From Plazaster borealis (lineage: Eukaryota > Echinodermata > Asteroidea > Forcipulatida > Labidiasteridae), in contig CM037459.1 of the NCBI GenBank assembly GCA_021014325.1, positions 10,759,501-10,823,500 on the forward strand: a DNA stretch of 64,000 nt, read 5' to 3'. The notes under the pieces are model-generated. The model made no database searches. It saw nothing but the letters and a program-made list of their open reading frames with translations, and had not been told where the DNA came from. Positions 11,142 to 22,500 of this stretch are shown piece by piece (position 1 is the stretch's first letter; each line of letters begins with the position of its first letter). Both the position numbers and the translations under genes were made by a program.

Positions 11142-11379
11142 GTAAGTGAAATTCCCATGCGTTTTGGTTTCTGTTCACACATACACAAAGGCGACTTAAA
11201 TTATGTTGAGGTTACCTCCTCGCTAAGAAATGGGCTTTACATTTTGTATAGAGGAAACCATGCAGTTTTAACAAGAAGAGTTCCTTTAACGGTTCATAAC
11301 CAGTGGCTAACCAGCTACCCCCGCAACCTCACCAATGTTATAATGTATTTAACCTTTTTAAACGATTATTAAATAGTTA

Positions 11380-12240
11380 CTTATACCATTATTTTTTTTA
11401 TTTTATTTTTTTTTTAGCATTCGAGGCAAATACGAAAGCAATACAGGAATATTAGGAGAGAAAGAAAGTTAAAGTCATGACTTACATCTCATAATTATGA
11501 CTTAGTAATACAAGTCATAACTATGACTTATAATAATTCACAACTATGGGATATAATTCGTAAATGTAACTTATGCTATTTTATAATTATGAAATATAAG
11601 TCATATTATGACTTGTACTAAGTAATAAGTATAAGATAAACGGCAAGTCTTCTTCTTCTTTTCTCTCAACGTCCCGTTTACGCTTCCGTATAAAACACCA
11701 CATTCTATACAACACAAGACGAAGGATAATTTTATTTATTTATTTCCGAAAGTAGCCATTGAACTTTAAATTTAATTTTATTTTTATTTTTTCAGGAAGG
11801 TGCCGATCTTCTCTAATTATGAAATATCAAGCTTGTTGAACAGTACACTAACGCCGTGCATCTTATAATGCACATGGTGCCGTTAGTGTGGATGTGTCTA
11901 TGTTTAAAGGTTTTGAGTGAGTTGGTTTGCTGGTGTTGTTCTGACGCGAATTTTGATTCTCTGTGGAATTGAAATAAGGCAAACAAATCAAAAAGGGCTT
12001 GGAGTTGCATGCGGGTCTCGAACGGACTATTGGTTCTGAGTGACAGTTTTAAAAGCAATTAACAGTTGTTTAGGTCTAATGGTTAACAAAAAAATATGCC
12101 AGTAATCATTATTTTGAAATAATGTGAACGGTTGATGAAAACAAATTCTGGACTCGAGCGAGGTATTACTAAAAATCAACAAGTGTATTTTCACTTTAAG
12201 TAACTATAATTACACTCTATTATAATTTGATATTGCACTA
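11380..12240. other. Intergenic, AT-rich with imperfect inverted words
   Basis: 11480-11630 repeats TATGACTT / AAGTCATA words in both orientations, giving local self-complementarity. No gene was seen; the minus-strand frame at 11813-12058 has no supporting signals. Confidence 0.4.
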
Positions 12241-12241
12241 T

Positions 12242-12247
12242 TTTATT
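12242..12247 (-). terminator. Polyadenylation signal candidate
   Basis: AATAAA on the minus strand about 75 bases after the stop of the candidate terminal exon at 12321. The spacing is the same as that seen in the receptor gene. Confidence 0.4.
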
Positions 12248-12320
12248 GATGGTTATATTTTCTTTGTTTTCCTCCTTTCTTTACAGTATTAAGCTATCGT
12301 TGTCGGAGTCAAGGTTAGTT

Positions 12321-12575
12321 TCAAGGCAGAACGCCAGAGCTTAATGGGCCATCAGGACGAATCGATGAAGCGATTAAGCTTGTAGTTTCTGTCAGGGCTG
12401 ATGAATCCACAGAACGAAAAGCATCCCCGGTGCCTAAAGATACAATCCCAGACTGGCCCATAGCGTTAACCACCCTCACACGATTCATCAAATCGTACAA
12501 TTGTACATTATGATTAAAATGGCCATTTCGTGACGAATCAGGAGCGGATTCGATAACGGGACAAAAACCACAGGG
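12321..12575 (-). CDS. Candidate 3'-terminal exon, unidentified protein
   Basis: An 85-codon frame (84 residues plus TGA) begins in phase 0 after acceptor CATTTTCATCAG on the minus strand. Its codon choice and mixed composition look coding, in contrast to the Cys/Phe-rich read-through further upstream in the same frame. The encoded tail is polar, starts PCGFCPVIES, has a central NVQLYDLMNRVRVVN segment and ends in Ser/Thr-rich sequence. It has no membrane segment or motif I can name. A minus-strand AATAAA follows the stop by about 75 bases. The upstream exons would lie at higher coordinates and were not found. It could be the cytoplasmic tail of a receptor or a stand-alone C-terminus. Confidence 0.38.
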   Translation of the reverse strand, partial: PCGFCPVIESAPDSSRNGHFNHNVQLYDLMNRVRVVNAMGQSGIVSLGTGDAFRSVDSSALTETTSLIASSIRPDGPLSSGVLP

Positions 12576-13184
12576 CTGATGAAAATGTTCAATCAGGCAA
12601 AGGGGTATTCTTGGGAAAAAACACCGTAGCACAGCGTCACTCAAGGGGAAACAAAGTATAAGAACAGTATTTTGCAGGATGTATGTTTTGGGGGTGCATA
12701 AACAGGTAGAATGTATGTAAAAAAAACACGTTATCGTTAACCGATTCGACATTGCACACGAAACATTGCCGTACCTTGCAGAAATGTAAAAATGAAAACA
12801 AAACATGCCTTTCTCGTCCAACAAGTTTATGCTTCCAGTGTATGTATGTACACATGTTGGCGCCATGCTGGCCAAATTAATACAAATTATTCCCAATGAC
12901 TTGTGTCTGCACAACCTGATGTCGTTACAAAGTAAGGTAAAACAATAAATAAACATCATGACAAAACGAGCGAAATTACAGTGGGACCAATCTGTCGATG
13001 ATGCCGATTAACATCATCTCATTCTCAACAAACCTCGTGTGATAATCACTGGCCAGATTGCTTCTTTACTTTCTAATGACACAGTTAAAATAAGCAAACG
13101 CAACTGAAATTAACGTCAGATTCCACTTCTGATGAGAAAACGTACATCCCAAACTTAATTGATTATATCGCGTGACGCTTTGCC

Positions 13185-13304
13185 ATGGAGCCATCCACAA
13201 AATCTAAAAGTATGAGGTGCAAGATATGTCATTGTCAACTATTACACTGGACGTCCATTGAACCACAAAGAAGGCTTTTGAATTGTATTAACTGTGACGA
13301 TTGA
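13185..13304 (+). CDS. Small Cys-rich ORF (39 aa)
   Basis: ATG in a good context (TTTGCCATGG) opens a 39-residue frame with RCKICHC near residue 11 and NCINC near the end. The CxxC...CxxC spacing could hold a zinc. There is no homology I recognise and no splice or polyadenylation support, so chance is quite possible. Confidence 0.12.
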   Translation: MEPSTKSKSMRCKICHCQLLHWTSIEPQRRLLNCINCDD

Positions 13305-14729
13305 GTAACTAAAGCAAAAAGTACGTGCAAGGCCGTAGTGTACAGTGACTCAAATTGAATTAGAGCATAACTTGTCATATCTTTGCCCTATTTCGTAACG
13401 CTACTGGTGCTGTTTACAACAAATGTTTACTATTCAGACAACAACGGAACACAACTATATTTCATGTCCACTGGCGACATATATAGTTCATATAAGCATT
13501 TGTTGATGTTGTTGTTGTTGTTGTTGTGTTTAGCAAGTTTGTGTGGTTGCCAGCTTTTGAGGTAATAAACTCTCGAAAGTTGCTGAGAGAGTGTCAAATG
13601 GTGTATTTATCAATCAATAATGTATTCAACCAACAAGTTGCAGTGGACCTTTGATGCGGACGGCTAAAACTCGTTGTGATTCGAAATTTTCCAATATTGA
13701 GAACTATTGGTATCTTAATAAGAAAAATGTATTCAAATTGGAGTGAAATGTTATTTGTGATCATTTGAACATCCTTACCGCAGTTAATCGTTATGCAAAT
13801 GGTTGGCTTTTTGTTAATTTATTGTTTTATTATATTTAATTGTTAGGACCTTTGGTAGGTTCTTGTTAATTGATTTTGTCCTGTTTCCCCAAAGTTCGGT
13901 ATCCGGGATAATTGAATAAAAAACAGTTTTCAAAGACTGTGGCATAAATTCACACCAGCAAGAATGTATATTCTTTGTTTCATTATGGAATCTGAGTATA
14001 ATTGTGTTTTATTTGCGTTCATATTGGTAATGTTGAATGGGGTAGCTTTGTAGCTGTAGTATATTAATAGCTGCATTATGGGCTGCCAGGTCATTAGCAA
14101 TTGAACGCATGACATGTCTTCCGTTACACCATGTGGCAGATTTCGAAGAGAATAAGCTGCATCTTTAAAATAATAATAAATGCGGTCCTAAATTTCGAGT
14201 CCATCTAGATTCCTGTGAATTTTTTTCTGAAGTAAAAAACGCTAGAAGCGTCGACGGTGTTCAAAGAAAATTAAGGTATTGTCAATCTGTCTGGAGAAGG
14301 GGTATAGGGTGTCAGATTCTTCTCTTGGGATGTCAGAGCGTGGTCAGAGCATCACTTTAAGGGCGCCAAAATCCAGTCAAGATTCCGTCTTTGAAAACCC
14401 TTCTTCCGTAGTCTGAACAATAGACGGGGGTAAAAAAAAACCTTTAAAAAATTGAGATTTAAGAAGAAAAAGAAGAAGAAGAAGAAAAGGGATTACAAAA
14501 ATAACTACGTGTCAACGTCTGGGGCGTGTGATATCCGGAGGGCCGTTATTTGGGAAGGATTGTCGGCTCTGCTTTGAAGAGATCATATTAAAGAAAGAAA
14601 CAAAATTACGTTGAGTAGCTTGCATAATGTATATATAATTCCACTGGACATGTATTTTTGGTTTTTTACCATTTTTTTCCGCGTGGAAATGAAATGCATT
14701 GCAGGTCAGTATATCAACGAAAGGGTATA
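13305..14729. other. Intergenic, no gene seen
   Basis: Contains a short TTG microsatellite (13506-13530) and a GAA-rich purine tract (14460-14490). Nothing coding is supported. Confidence 0.4.
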
Positions 14730-14955
14730 CAGTCGACTCCCATTATTACGAGCTCGCATATTACGAGGTTCCTGTTAATACGAGGTTTTTTGCCGGTTCC
14801 GAACTGCCCCGTGCGTGTTTCAATGCATTTAAATATGGATTATACGAGCACGGTATAGTAGCGAGAACACGGTTACAACGAGGTAACTTTGTCGGCCCGT
14901 TACGAGCAAACCATTGTTTTCAACCCTTTTGTAACGAGAATACAAACAAACAACA
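14730..14955 (+). mobile_element. pogo/Tigger-like DNA transposon end
   Basis: Starts CAGTCGACTCCCATTATTACG right after TA (14728-14729). It continues with repeated TTACGAG, ATACGAGG and AACGAGG words, the terminal design known from pogo/Tigger elements (CAGTCGACTC end plus subterminal TAACGA-type repeats). The matching right end was not found, so this is a fragment. The overlapping frames at 14658-15104 are by-products. Confidence 0.6.
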
Positions 14956-15313
14956 AAGGAAATACCTTTAACAGCCTGAAAATCGTTATGGCATGTAAGA
15001 CAATCAATAGAGGTGCTAACTGGACGCTATCGCTAGCAATAGTAATCCGAAACTGGAGTCACGATTCAGAGGGCAGGTTGTACGAACACACATTGATGAA
15101 GTAGTGGTATAATTCGTGCTCAAATACACGGTAAATGCTATTCCACAAAAGCATATCCGTGTCAACATTCAATACCTCAAATTGTCGTCACTGGCTCATA
15201 ATAACTTAAGTGGATTAACGCGTGTCATCACATACGGCCATCCATCTGTTGGTGTAATTTTCTGACATTTTGTGCAAATATAATTTATAACATAGTTCTC
15301 TACATACGCTTAA

Positions 15314-15604
15314 AGGCACTGGACACGTTTGGTAATTACTCAGAATGTATATTAGCATAAAAACTTACTTGGTAACGAGCAACGGAGAGCTGTTGATATT
15401 ATAAAACATTGTGAGAAACGACTCCCTCTGAAGTAACGTAGTTTTTGAGAAAGAGGTAATTTCTCACTAAAATATTTGAATCTGAAAAAGACTTCAGGCC
15501 TGCAGCCTTTTTCAGACATCTGAAAGCACACAAATCTGTGCAACAAGGGTGTTTTTACACAGAGAATACTGGTCTTTGACAATTACCAAACGTGTCCAGT
15601 GCCT
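15314..15604 (+). mobile_element. TTAA-flanked MITE, family 1, copy D (internally deleted)
   Basis: Same ends as copy B but only 291 bp; the central part between the TTTTTCAGA region and the right end is shortened. TTAA occurs at 15310-15313 and 15605-15608. Confidence 0.85.
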
Positions 15605-15608
15605 TTAA

Positions 15609-15948
15609 AGGCCATGTACACTATTGGTAAGATCGAAAAACACAAATGTTCACAGATTCACACACAACTTACATGAATTAAAGTAAATAATTGTAGAAAG
15701 GGTTCCTTAAAATATTTCTGCCTAAAATGCTATCGTTTCTGAGAAATGAGTTAAACAATAGTTTTTATCACGCGCGATATTTTGAAGAAAAAAAACAGAA
15801 AACACATAAGGTCTCTTTTCACTATTTCCTCGTGATCTCGATGACCAATTGAGCTCAAACTTTCACAGGTTTGTTTGTTCATGCAAATGTTGAGTCACAT
15901 AAAATGTGGACACTGATTTTGAGCTGTTACCAAAGGTGTACAATACCT
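15609..15948 (+). mobile_element. TTAA-flanked MITE, family 2, copy A
   Basis: Starts AGGCCATGTACACTATTGG and ends at CCT before TTAA 15949-15952. Its left TTAA is the right TTAA of the preceding family 1 element, so the two are abutted. It shares the internal words CAATTGAGCT and TTTCACAGG with family 1. Confidence 0.83.
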
Positions 15949-15952
15949 TTAA

Positions 15953-16656
15953 ACGACATTTGGGGACAACTCGCTCCATGTAGGCTACCTTTCGTAAATA
16001 AAAGCCTATGCTTGAAAGCCAAGATCACAAAGCACCCGGAGCATTACATTTCAAAAATGTGTAATCCGTTCTGTTACTGGATTTGGGAGTTAGTCTTGAA
16101 CCTTTTAACTCCATCTTCAGTCATCCCTCTACCGCAGTCTGACTGCATTTAGGACATGATCAAATTAAGGCAACCGCGAGGGCATTTTGGTGAAATGGTT
16201 AGGTACAAAATCATTTAACTCTTGCTTCCACATTACATATGGAGAGAATGGTTTCATTGGCATTTTATATAGGGCCCAACGTAAAAGACTGTCGAAAACT
16301 TGACGCATTATTATTTATTTTTTTCAGGAAGTAAAATGAAATGTATTTATAATTTATGTTCACTAAATGAAGTCACGATACGAGAATCAATTGCGTACTT
16401 TGAGTCTATGTCTTTAGTTTTAGTAGACTAGACTAAACAAATTCATGGCCAATTATTGAATGATCATATTATTTTCTCTTATTTTTCAACCCGGATTCGT
16501 AATTGCACAACAAGTTATTAAATATAGATCTGTCTTCCAACTTCCTTATGTTGTGTTTCTGAAGAGTGTTTACATGATTCGTTTTCACGTTTAAATACAC
16601 CTTTCTTCAATCGTTGGTTTCATAACTTTTCCTTAAAAATGAAGATAAAACGTTGT
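15953..16656. other. Intergenic, no gene seen
   Basis: AT-rich spacer between miniature transposons. The frame at 15871-16152 straddles a transposon boundary and is not credible. Confidence 0.4.
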
Positions 16657-16989
16657 AGGGTCTGTATACGTTTGTATAATGACTCTGAAAACTAATGGAA
16701 ATAAAAACTTACTTGGTAAGAATTAGGCGTACTGCGGTTATGGAAAAATATATCACTTTTTATCCCCCACAAATTTGAATCTGAGAAGCGTTACTGACAG
16801 TAACGTTTCTAAAATTGTGTGTCTTCCAAATGCAGATTATTTCTCCTGCGTGGACATAACCGCTTCATCTCAAAAACGCTACGACCTTTTGGAATGAAAT
16901 TTTCACAGATTAGTTTGATGAAATATATATACAACTACATAGGATTGAAACAAACAGTGGCTTCCAATTACCAAACGTATACAATCCCT
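16657..16989 (+). mobile_element. TTAA-flanked MITE, family 3, copy A
   Basis: Starts AGGGTCTGTATACGTTTG and ends CCCT, with TTAA at 16990-16993 on the right and a diverged TTGT at 16653-16656 on the left. The centre carries an inverted word GAAGCGTTACTG / CAGTAACGTTTC. Confidence 0.8.
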
Positions 16990-17603
16990 TTAAAGACACT
17001 TCCGTTCAGTTCATTGGGCATGTTAGCACGGTAGAGCCATAGTTTACCAAACCAGTTCAAAAAGAAGAACCAGCTGTCACCCGCTGGAACAAATCACTAC
17101 TCTTCTAATTACTGTTCACACTATTGTGTACGAGTCATTGATCCCAACCATAAACATCAGCAGAACAGACACTTTTAAGCGATTCGAGGTATATAGAGTG
17201 AAGTGAAAAGTCTGAAGGACTCTTTTGCTGTCGATCCATTTACATTGTCTCTATGTCGACACAAACCAAATTTCATTGAGATAACCGTCTTCACTAAGGG
17301 AGTTTTTGTGTTGCTTTTATTGTTTTTTATTGGGTTTTTTCCCGGATCTACAGATACACTTGCAACTGACTAAGTGGCCTTGTTGATACAAGCTGCACGG
17401 AAAATACAAACATAGAAAGCTTCTGTAGGACATGGTCCAATCGAAATAATACCGTGACAGTTTTGTTGCTGTTCTCTCAACAAGTAGTCACTGTTTTCAG
17501 CTGAAATCTTCACATGTGACTTATATTATATATTTGGTTAGAAATATGCCTATATTATATCAGCATTACCTTGAAAAAACCCAATCTATGACCATACCTT
17601 TAA

Positions 17604-17948
17604 AGGTATTGTACACTTTTAGTAACAGCTCAAAATCAGTGTACACATTTTGTGTGATTCAACATATGCATGAACAAACAAACCTGTGAAAGTTTGAGCT
17701 CAATTGGTCATCGAGGTCACAAGAAAATAGTGAACAGAGACCTGAAGTGTTTTCTCTTTTTTCAAACATCGAGTTTTTATCGCGCCTGATAAAAACTTTT
17801 GTTTTACTCATTTCTCAGAAACGATAGCATTTTAGGCAGAAATATTATAAGGAACCCTTTATACCATTACTTACTTTAAATCATGTAAGTTATGTGTGAA
17901 TCTGTGAACATTTGTGTTTTTTGATCTCACCAATAGTGTACAGGGCCT
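17604..17948 (-). mobile_element. TTAA-flanked MITE, family 2, copy B
   Basis: Starts AGGTATTGTACAC after TTAA 17600-17603 and ends CCT before a diverged TTGA. It is the reverse orientation of copy A. Confidence 0.8.
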
Positions 17949-20900
17949 TTGACCAGCTCTACTCCCCTTATAAGTTGAATATTCCATACATCATACAGAA
18001 ATTGCATACGTTCATTGACACCTTTATATACATGAACTGTCAACCTATGACCAAACTCGTAGGCAAAACAACACGTGTGGCTAAAGGTGTTCACAATTAC
18101 ACGTCCTGCTAATGTCGTATCGATTCATAACGACACGGTAAGTGATCGGGGCGTCCAAAACCTTTCGCATCAACGAAATGTCAATATGGAGCAGATCTTA
18201 TAGGAATTTGATAAACTATCGCGTCTGACAATCTTTGAGGACGAGTTCAGGGGCTACGTTTCAAGAACTCATACATAATTATTGTCCATACAAGGATGAG
18301 TTGATAACCCTCCCCGCCGCAACTCCATGTAAGTTATACAGAACAACCTCGGTCAAAAATAGGTTGGTGTCGAGTAGGATTATTTCCAACCGTTGATATC
18401 TGCTCGTGGAAACAAGATAGGGGTACCTTGGCCTTATGTTCGAGTTAGATAAAATTTCAGACACGTGGCATTAGAATCTGACATGGCTTGAATCAACACG
18501 AGAGCCAATCGTCACTAACTCTTTAGTCTTTTTTTTTAGAATATTGTAAAAAGCATTCGACTTCGGGGGAGTTTGGATGTTTGTTTGTAGGGTGTTGTGG
18601 TGTTTGTTTATTTGATGTGTTGATATCCGTCTATGGACATTTTTCTCATGGGGACTCAAAGAATGTGCACTTACTATACCGGCACCTTATGAAAATGGAC
18701 TCGGAATAACGACTGTGAGCCAATGTGTGACAGTTTTTTTCTCAGGGGAATTTTCGGAAACAGTTTAACTATGATATCATAGACATTTAATGTTTAAATT
18801 AAAAAGGTTAGTAGTAATAAAGCTGGGGGTAATTATATCTGAAAGTATATTTTTATGTGCATCGCTAACCATTATAAATGTACTATTTTGACGATAGTAT
18901 CGCAGTGATAATGAAGCCGATATGCGAATAAAGACCATTATGCTCTGAACAACCGTTAGCACTCTGCTCGAAACACTTGCCCCAGAACAGCCCCAGAATG
19001 TATTCAATGTAAGGACACGCAAAGTAGAGATAAAAACCCATTAAGGCACTCTCTCCTGCACTATTCAGAGTAATAAAATCCGGTGCCAACTGCATTATTG
19101 TTCATGTTTGGGTTCTCTCCATACTGCCGGATCAATAGTGGTTTGCACGGCGCCCTAATTTGTTTGTTTTTTGGCACTCTATCTACAGATCACACCACCT
19201 AGCAGTAACTCCGACTCCACGCAGACCTCTGTTTGTGTTTTCCTATTTTGAAGTTCCCTCACTACTCCCGCTGGGAAAATTCCATTAATGTTCAACGAAC
19301 TGCCAGCACCAGGTCGCCGCGACAGGCCGTTGCGTTGTCTGAGTGAGATGGCGCATTGTTAACACGTCAGGGGGCACGGTATCAGAGGAGATGTACTAAT
19401 ACGATAGGGATATACTTGTGTCGTCGGCGGCTCGCATCCAAGAGGCATGTCGGCTTCGCAGACTTGACTCAAGTGACACTTGAACCGTTCCAGTGCCCCC
19501 AGTTCCCCATATTTGATAGCTGCGTATGGCCGTCGGTGGACAAACACAGCACCTCAACTCCCCTAGACAGTCTCTGCTGGAGGGTTGTTCCTGTTTTTTT
19601 GTGTTAAGTAATTATTTTCATCTCAGATTCACGCTTCTTACTTCATTGGCCATTTAATAGCCCTTCAAGTACAAAGAGTTAGGTTACAAAAGGCAGTTAT
19701 AATAATGTGCGCAGTCTAGTCTCGAATATAATGACGATGGCTGACTGCATATAATATCCGATGTTATCGCAGGTCAGCAATTTCGCAAAATATGATGACA
19801 AGTTTCCAGAGTAAGTTTTGGGCAAATCATTAGGGTAACGCATGAGTTCAACAACAGTGGGAGTTCTCAAGGGACGAACCTTGTCAGTATATGGTACGTC
19901 AACAACCATTCACAGCGCGATTTGTTACTAAGAGCACGATTCAAGTCGCAACGGCTCATCTAGCTCAAAACCTATCTTCCATTACCGAGGTAACTCCAGA
20001 TATAATTCCCATTGGAAATGTCCTCATGATTAACCTACACAGAAGGTGAAGCGTTCATATTGAGATTAAAGATGTAGTATAGTTAGAAACTACAATCAAT
20101 TTTCAAGGGACAATACACACGAACGAGTAAAGTATACAAAAATCAGCAAGCTAACCTTAAAATCTAAATAAAGGGACACAAACTGTATTTATCTGTAAAT
20201 ATACGACAGAATTAATCAACGTATATCCAAGTAAACCCAAAGAAATAACGGTTTGAAGGTTTTTCTACATATTATGTTATCTAAATGCCATACCCTTCGA
20301 GTGATATTTTGACGGGTATTACTAAGTTATTACCGGAATAACTGAAATAAGATACCGTAATACGCCCAGGGTAAAATTATGTTTAATTTATATATAGACA
20401 AATATGCCTATGTTTCACTCCAATCCAGATACACTTCAGGGTTTGTTTTTTTCTTGTGTTTTTCTTTTCTGTTTCTTTAATGCTCCTGTCAAATTCAAGT
20501 CTACGAAGGCGCCTAATTTCAGAAGGTTCAGTGCGAATAATTTGCTATCGGCAGACAGTATACCCTGAGAGCAATTTCATCAAAGTATGCGTCAATGTGT
20601 GTTCCTGATTGAAGGAAACTTCATTGCTGTACAGAAGTCTGCGTTGACAAGCTTCGTTTGGTAACAAGTAGTTATCCTTCTTGAGCTTGTTCTTCGTATT
20701 TTGTTTTCTTGTTTTTTTTTTTTTTTTTACTTTCACTTACTTCACCCCGTTTTTCCCATGATTTCTACAACCTTTTTTCCAAATGGTCATCACCTTTTGC
20801 CATCCGTAACGAAAAAAACAAGCAAAAGCGGTCATGGATTACCCGCTTTAAATGCCTCTAAACAAGTAGGCCTTCAATCAAAAGGAGTTATAATACAAAA

Positions 20901-21305
20901 AAAAAAAAACTGTTCAATTCACAGTTTTGGTTCGATTAAACAGAAAGACAAATACAAAACTGTTTTTGAAATAATTATGAATAAATGATTATACTCATGC
21001 TATGGACATAATTTAAAAGTCGCCTGGCAATCAAGCACATAAAAGTTTTGCACCGAGGAGAGTTTGGCAAAAAAGAGAGGCTTGGGGAGGGAGAGGGTAC
21101 GCAAAAGGCTTTTTTTATGACTTTGAATCATAAATATATTTGAACTTGAACCTTAATGCGACACCACACCATTTAAAGGAGATGAAATACGGAATATAAT
21201 TTAATACAAATAAACTTGAGCAGTTCATTAAACCAAAAAAAAATATGACAATGATGATCTTAAATACGGGAATTTTGTGGTTACTTCGTGTATACCTCGT
21301 TACTT
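17949..21305. other. Intergenic, no supported gene
   Basis: 19140-19600 is richer in GC and CpG than its flanks and open on both strands, so it could hold an unrecognised exon or promoter. The minus-strand frame at 19697-19909 has reasonable codon choice but no splice signals. A poly-T run lies at about 20710-20728. No repeat family was identified. Confidence 0.35.
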
Positions 21306-21540
21306 CACTCTAAAAACTCCCGGGTTAATTGATCTGAATTCCAAATGCCGGGGGCCTGACCCATTTCTGGGTCATGCTGACCCGGAAAGTGGTTAAACAA
21401 AATTGGAATTTAACTCGGTGTATGCGTAATTTTGACCCATTTTTGGGTCATTTTGACACCAGGTCATACTGACCAAGAATTGGGTCAGGCCCCATGGGAC
21501 TCGGATCCGGGTCAATTCTGATCCGGAAGTTTTTGGAGTG
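21306..21540. mobile_element. Palindromic element with CACTCTAAAAACT ends
   Basis: The left end CACTCTAAAAACTCCCGGG and the right end CCGGAAGTTTTTGGAGTG are near-complementary. Inside are repeated TGACCCGG / CCGGGTCA and GGGTCA words. A second, decayed copy lies at 39578-39760. It is non-coding. Confidence 0.65.
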
Positions 21541-22130
21541 TAGTCTTTAATTAGTTGTCTATATCTGGTAAGACTTTATTCCACTAAAACAGTTATTTTT
21601 CTGATTTAACCTGCTACGACACGTTTCTCAAATGATGAACTAGAGTTTATACTTGTTTGAATTTTTCAAGACAGAGCTAAATTTATGTACTATTATGTTT
21701 ATCATTTGAAAAGAGACTCTGCTGGGAATGAAATATGAAACCCTACCCAGCGATTGATCCTTTTGCCATTTAACGGCCTGGCCTCAAACGTCATCTTTCG
21801 AATTATAATAGATAGGCCAATTTCTTCGACGCCAGAATGATATTATGAAACGGTTTCAAGTTGTAGAGTTGAATGATGACGACCATAACAAAACCCCTTT
21901 CCGGAACAAATTTATGCGCACTCTATGCAACGGAATCGTATCATGAGACACACACCATAAGAGCTTGACCGCTTGAGCTATTTTGTCCAGTAAGTAAAAC
22001 ATCGAATACTAAGGAAAACACAGGTACATTCATTGGTCAATTCATTGGTTTGACCTTATCCTGTGAACTACAAAGCCACGTGTAAGCTTTCAGCTCACTT
22101 CCTTCACTTGGTCCCATTAGGATCCTTTAA

Positions 22131-22496
22131 AGGCATCGTACACGTTTGGTAACTACTCAAAATATATATTAACATAAAAAATGACTTGGTAACGAGCAAC
22201 GGAGAGCTGTTGATAGTATACAACATTGTGAGAAACGACTCCCTCTGAAGTAACGTAGTTTTTGAGAAAGAGGTAATTTCTCACTAAAATAATATAAACT
22301 TCTTGCAAGAAGTTTTTATTCCTTTCTGAAACCACACAAATTTGTACAACAAGGGTGTTTTTTCTTTCATCAATTTCTTGCAACTTCGATGACCAATTGA
22401 GCCCAAATTTTCACAGGCTTGTTATTTTATGCATATGTTGGGATACACCAAATGAGAACACTGGTCTTTGACAATTACCAAACGTGTACGATGCCT
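22131..22496 (+). mobile_element. TTAA-flanked MITE, family 1, copy E
   Basis: 366 bp, starting AGGCATCGTACACGTTTGG and ending CCT, with TTAA at 22127-22130 and 22497-22500. It has the same orientation as copy B. Confidence 0.86.
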
Positions 22497-22500
22497 TTAA

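Noticed and set aside
12576..12959. Upstream part of the 212-codon minus-strand frame
   Set aside because: Cys/Phe-rich, intron-like composition before the acceptor; only the last 85 codons look coding.
14658..15104. Overlapping plus-strand frames
   Set aside because: Fall across the pogo/Tigger-like terminus with its ACGAG repeats.
19356..19607. GC-rich frames on both strands
   Set aside because: No splice sites, motif or decisive strand; kept only as a remark on composition.
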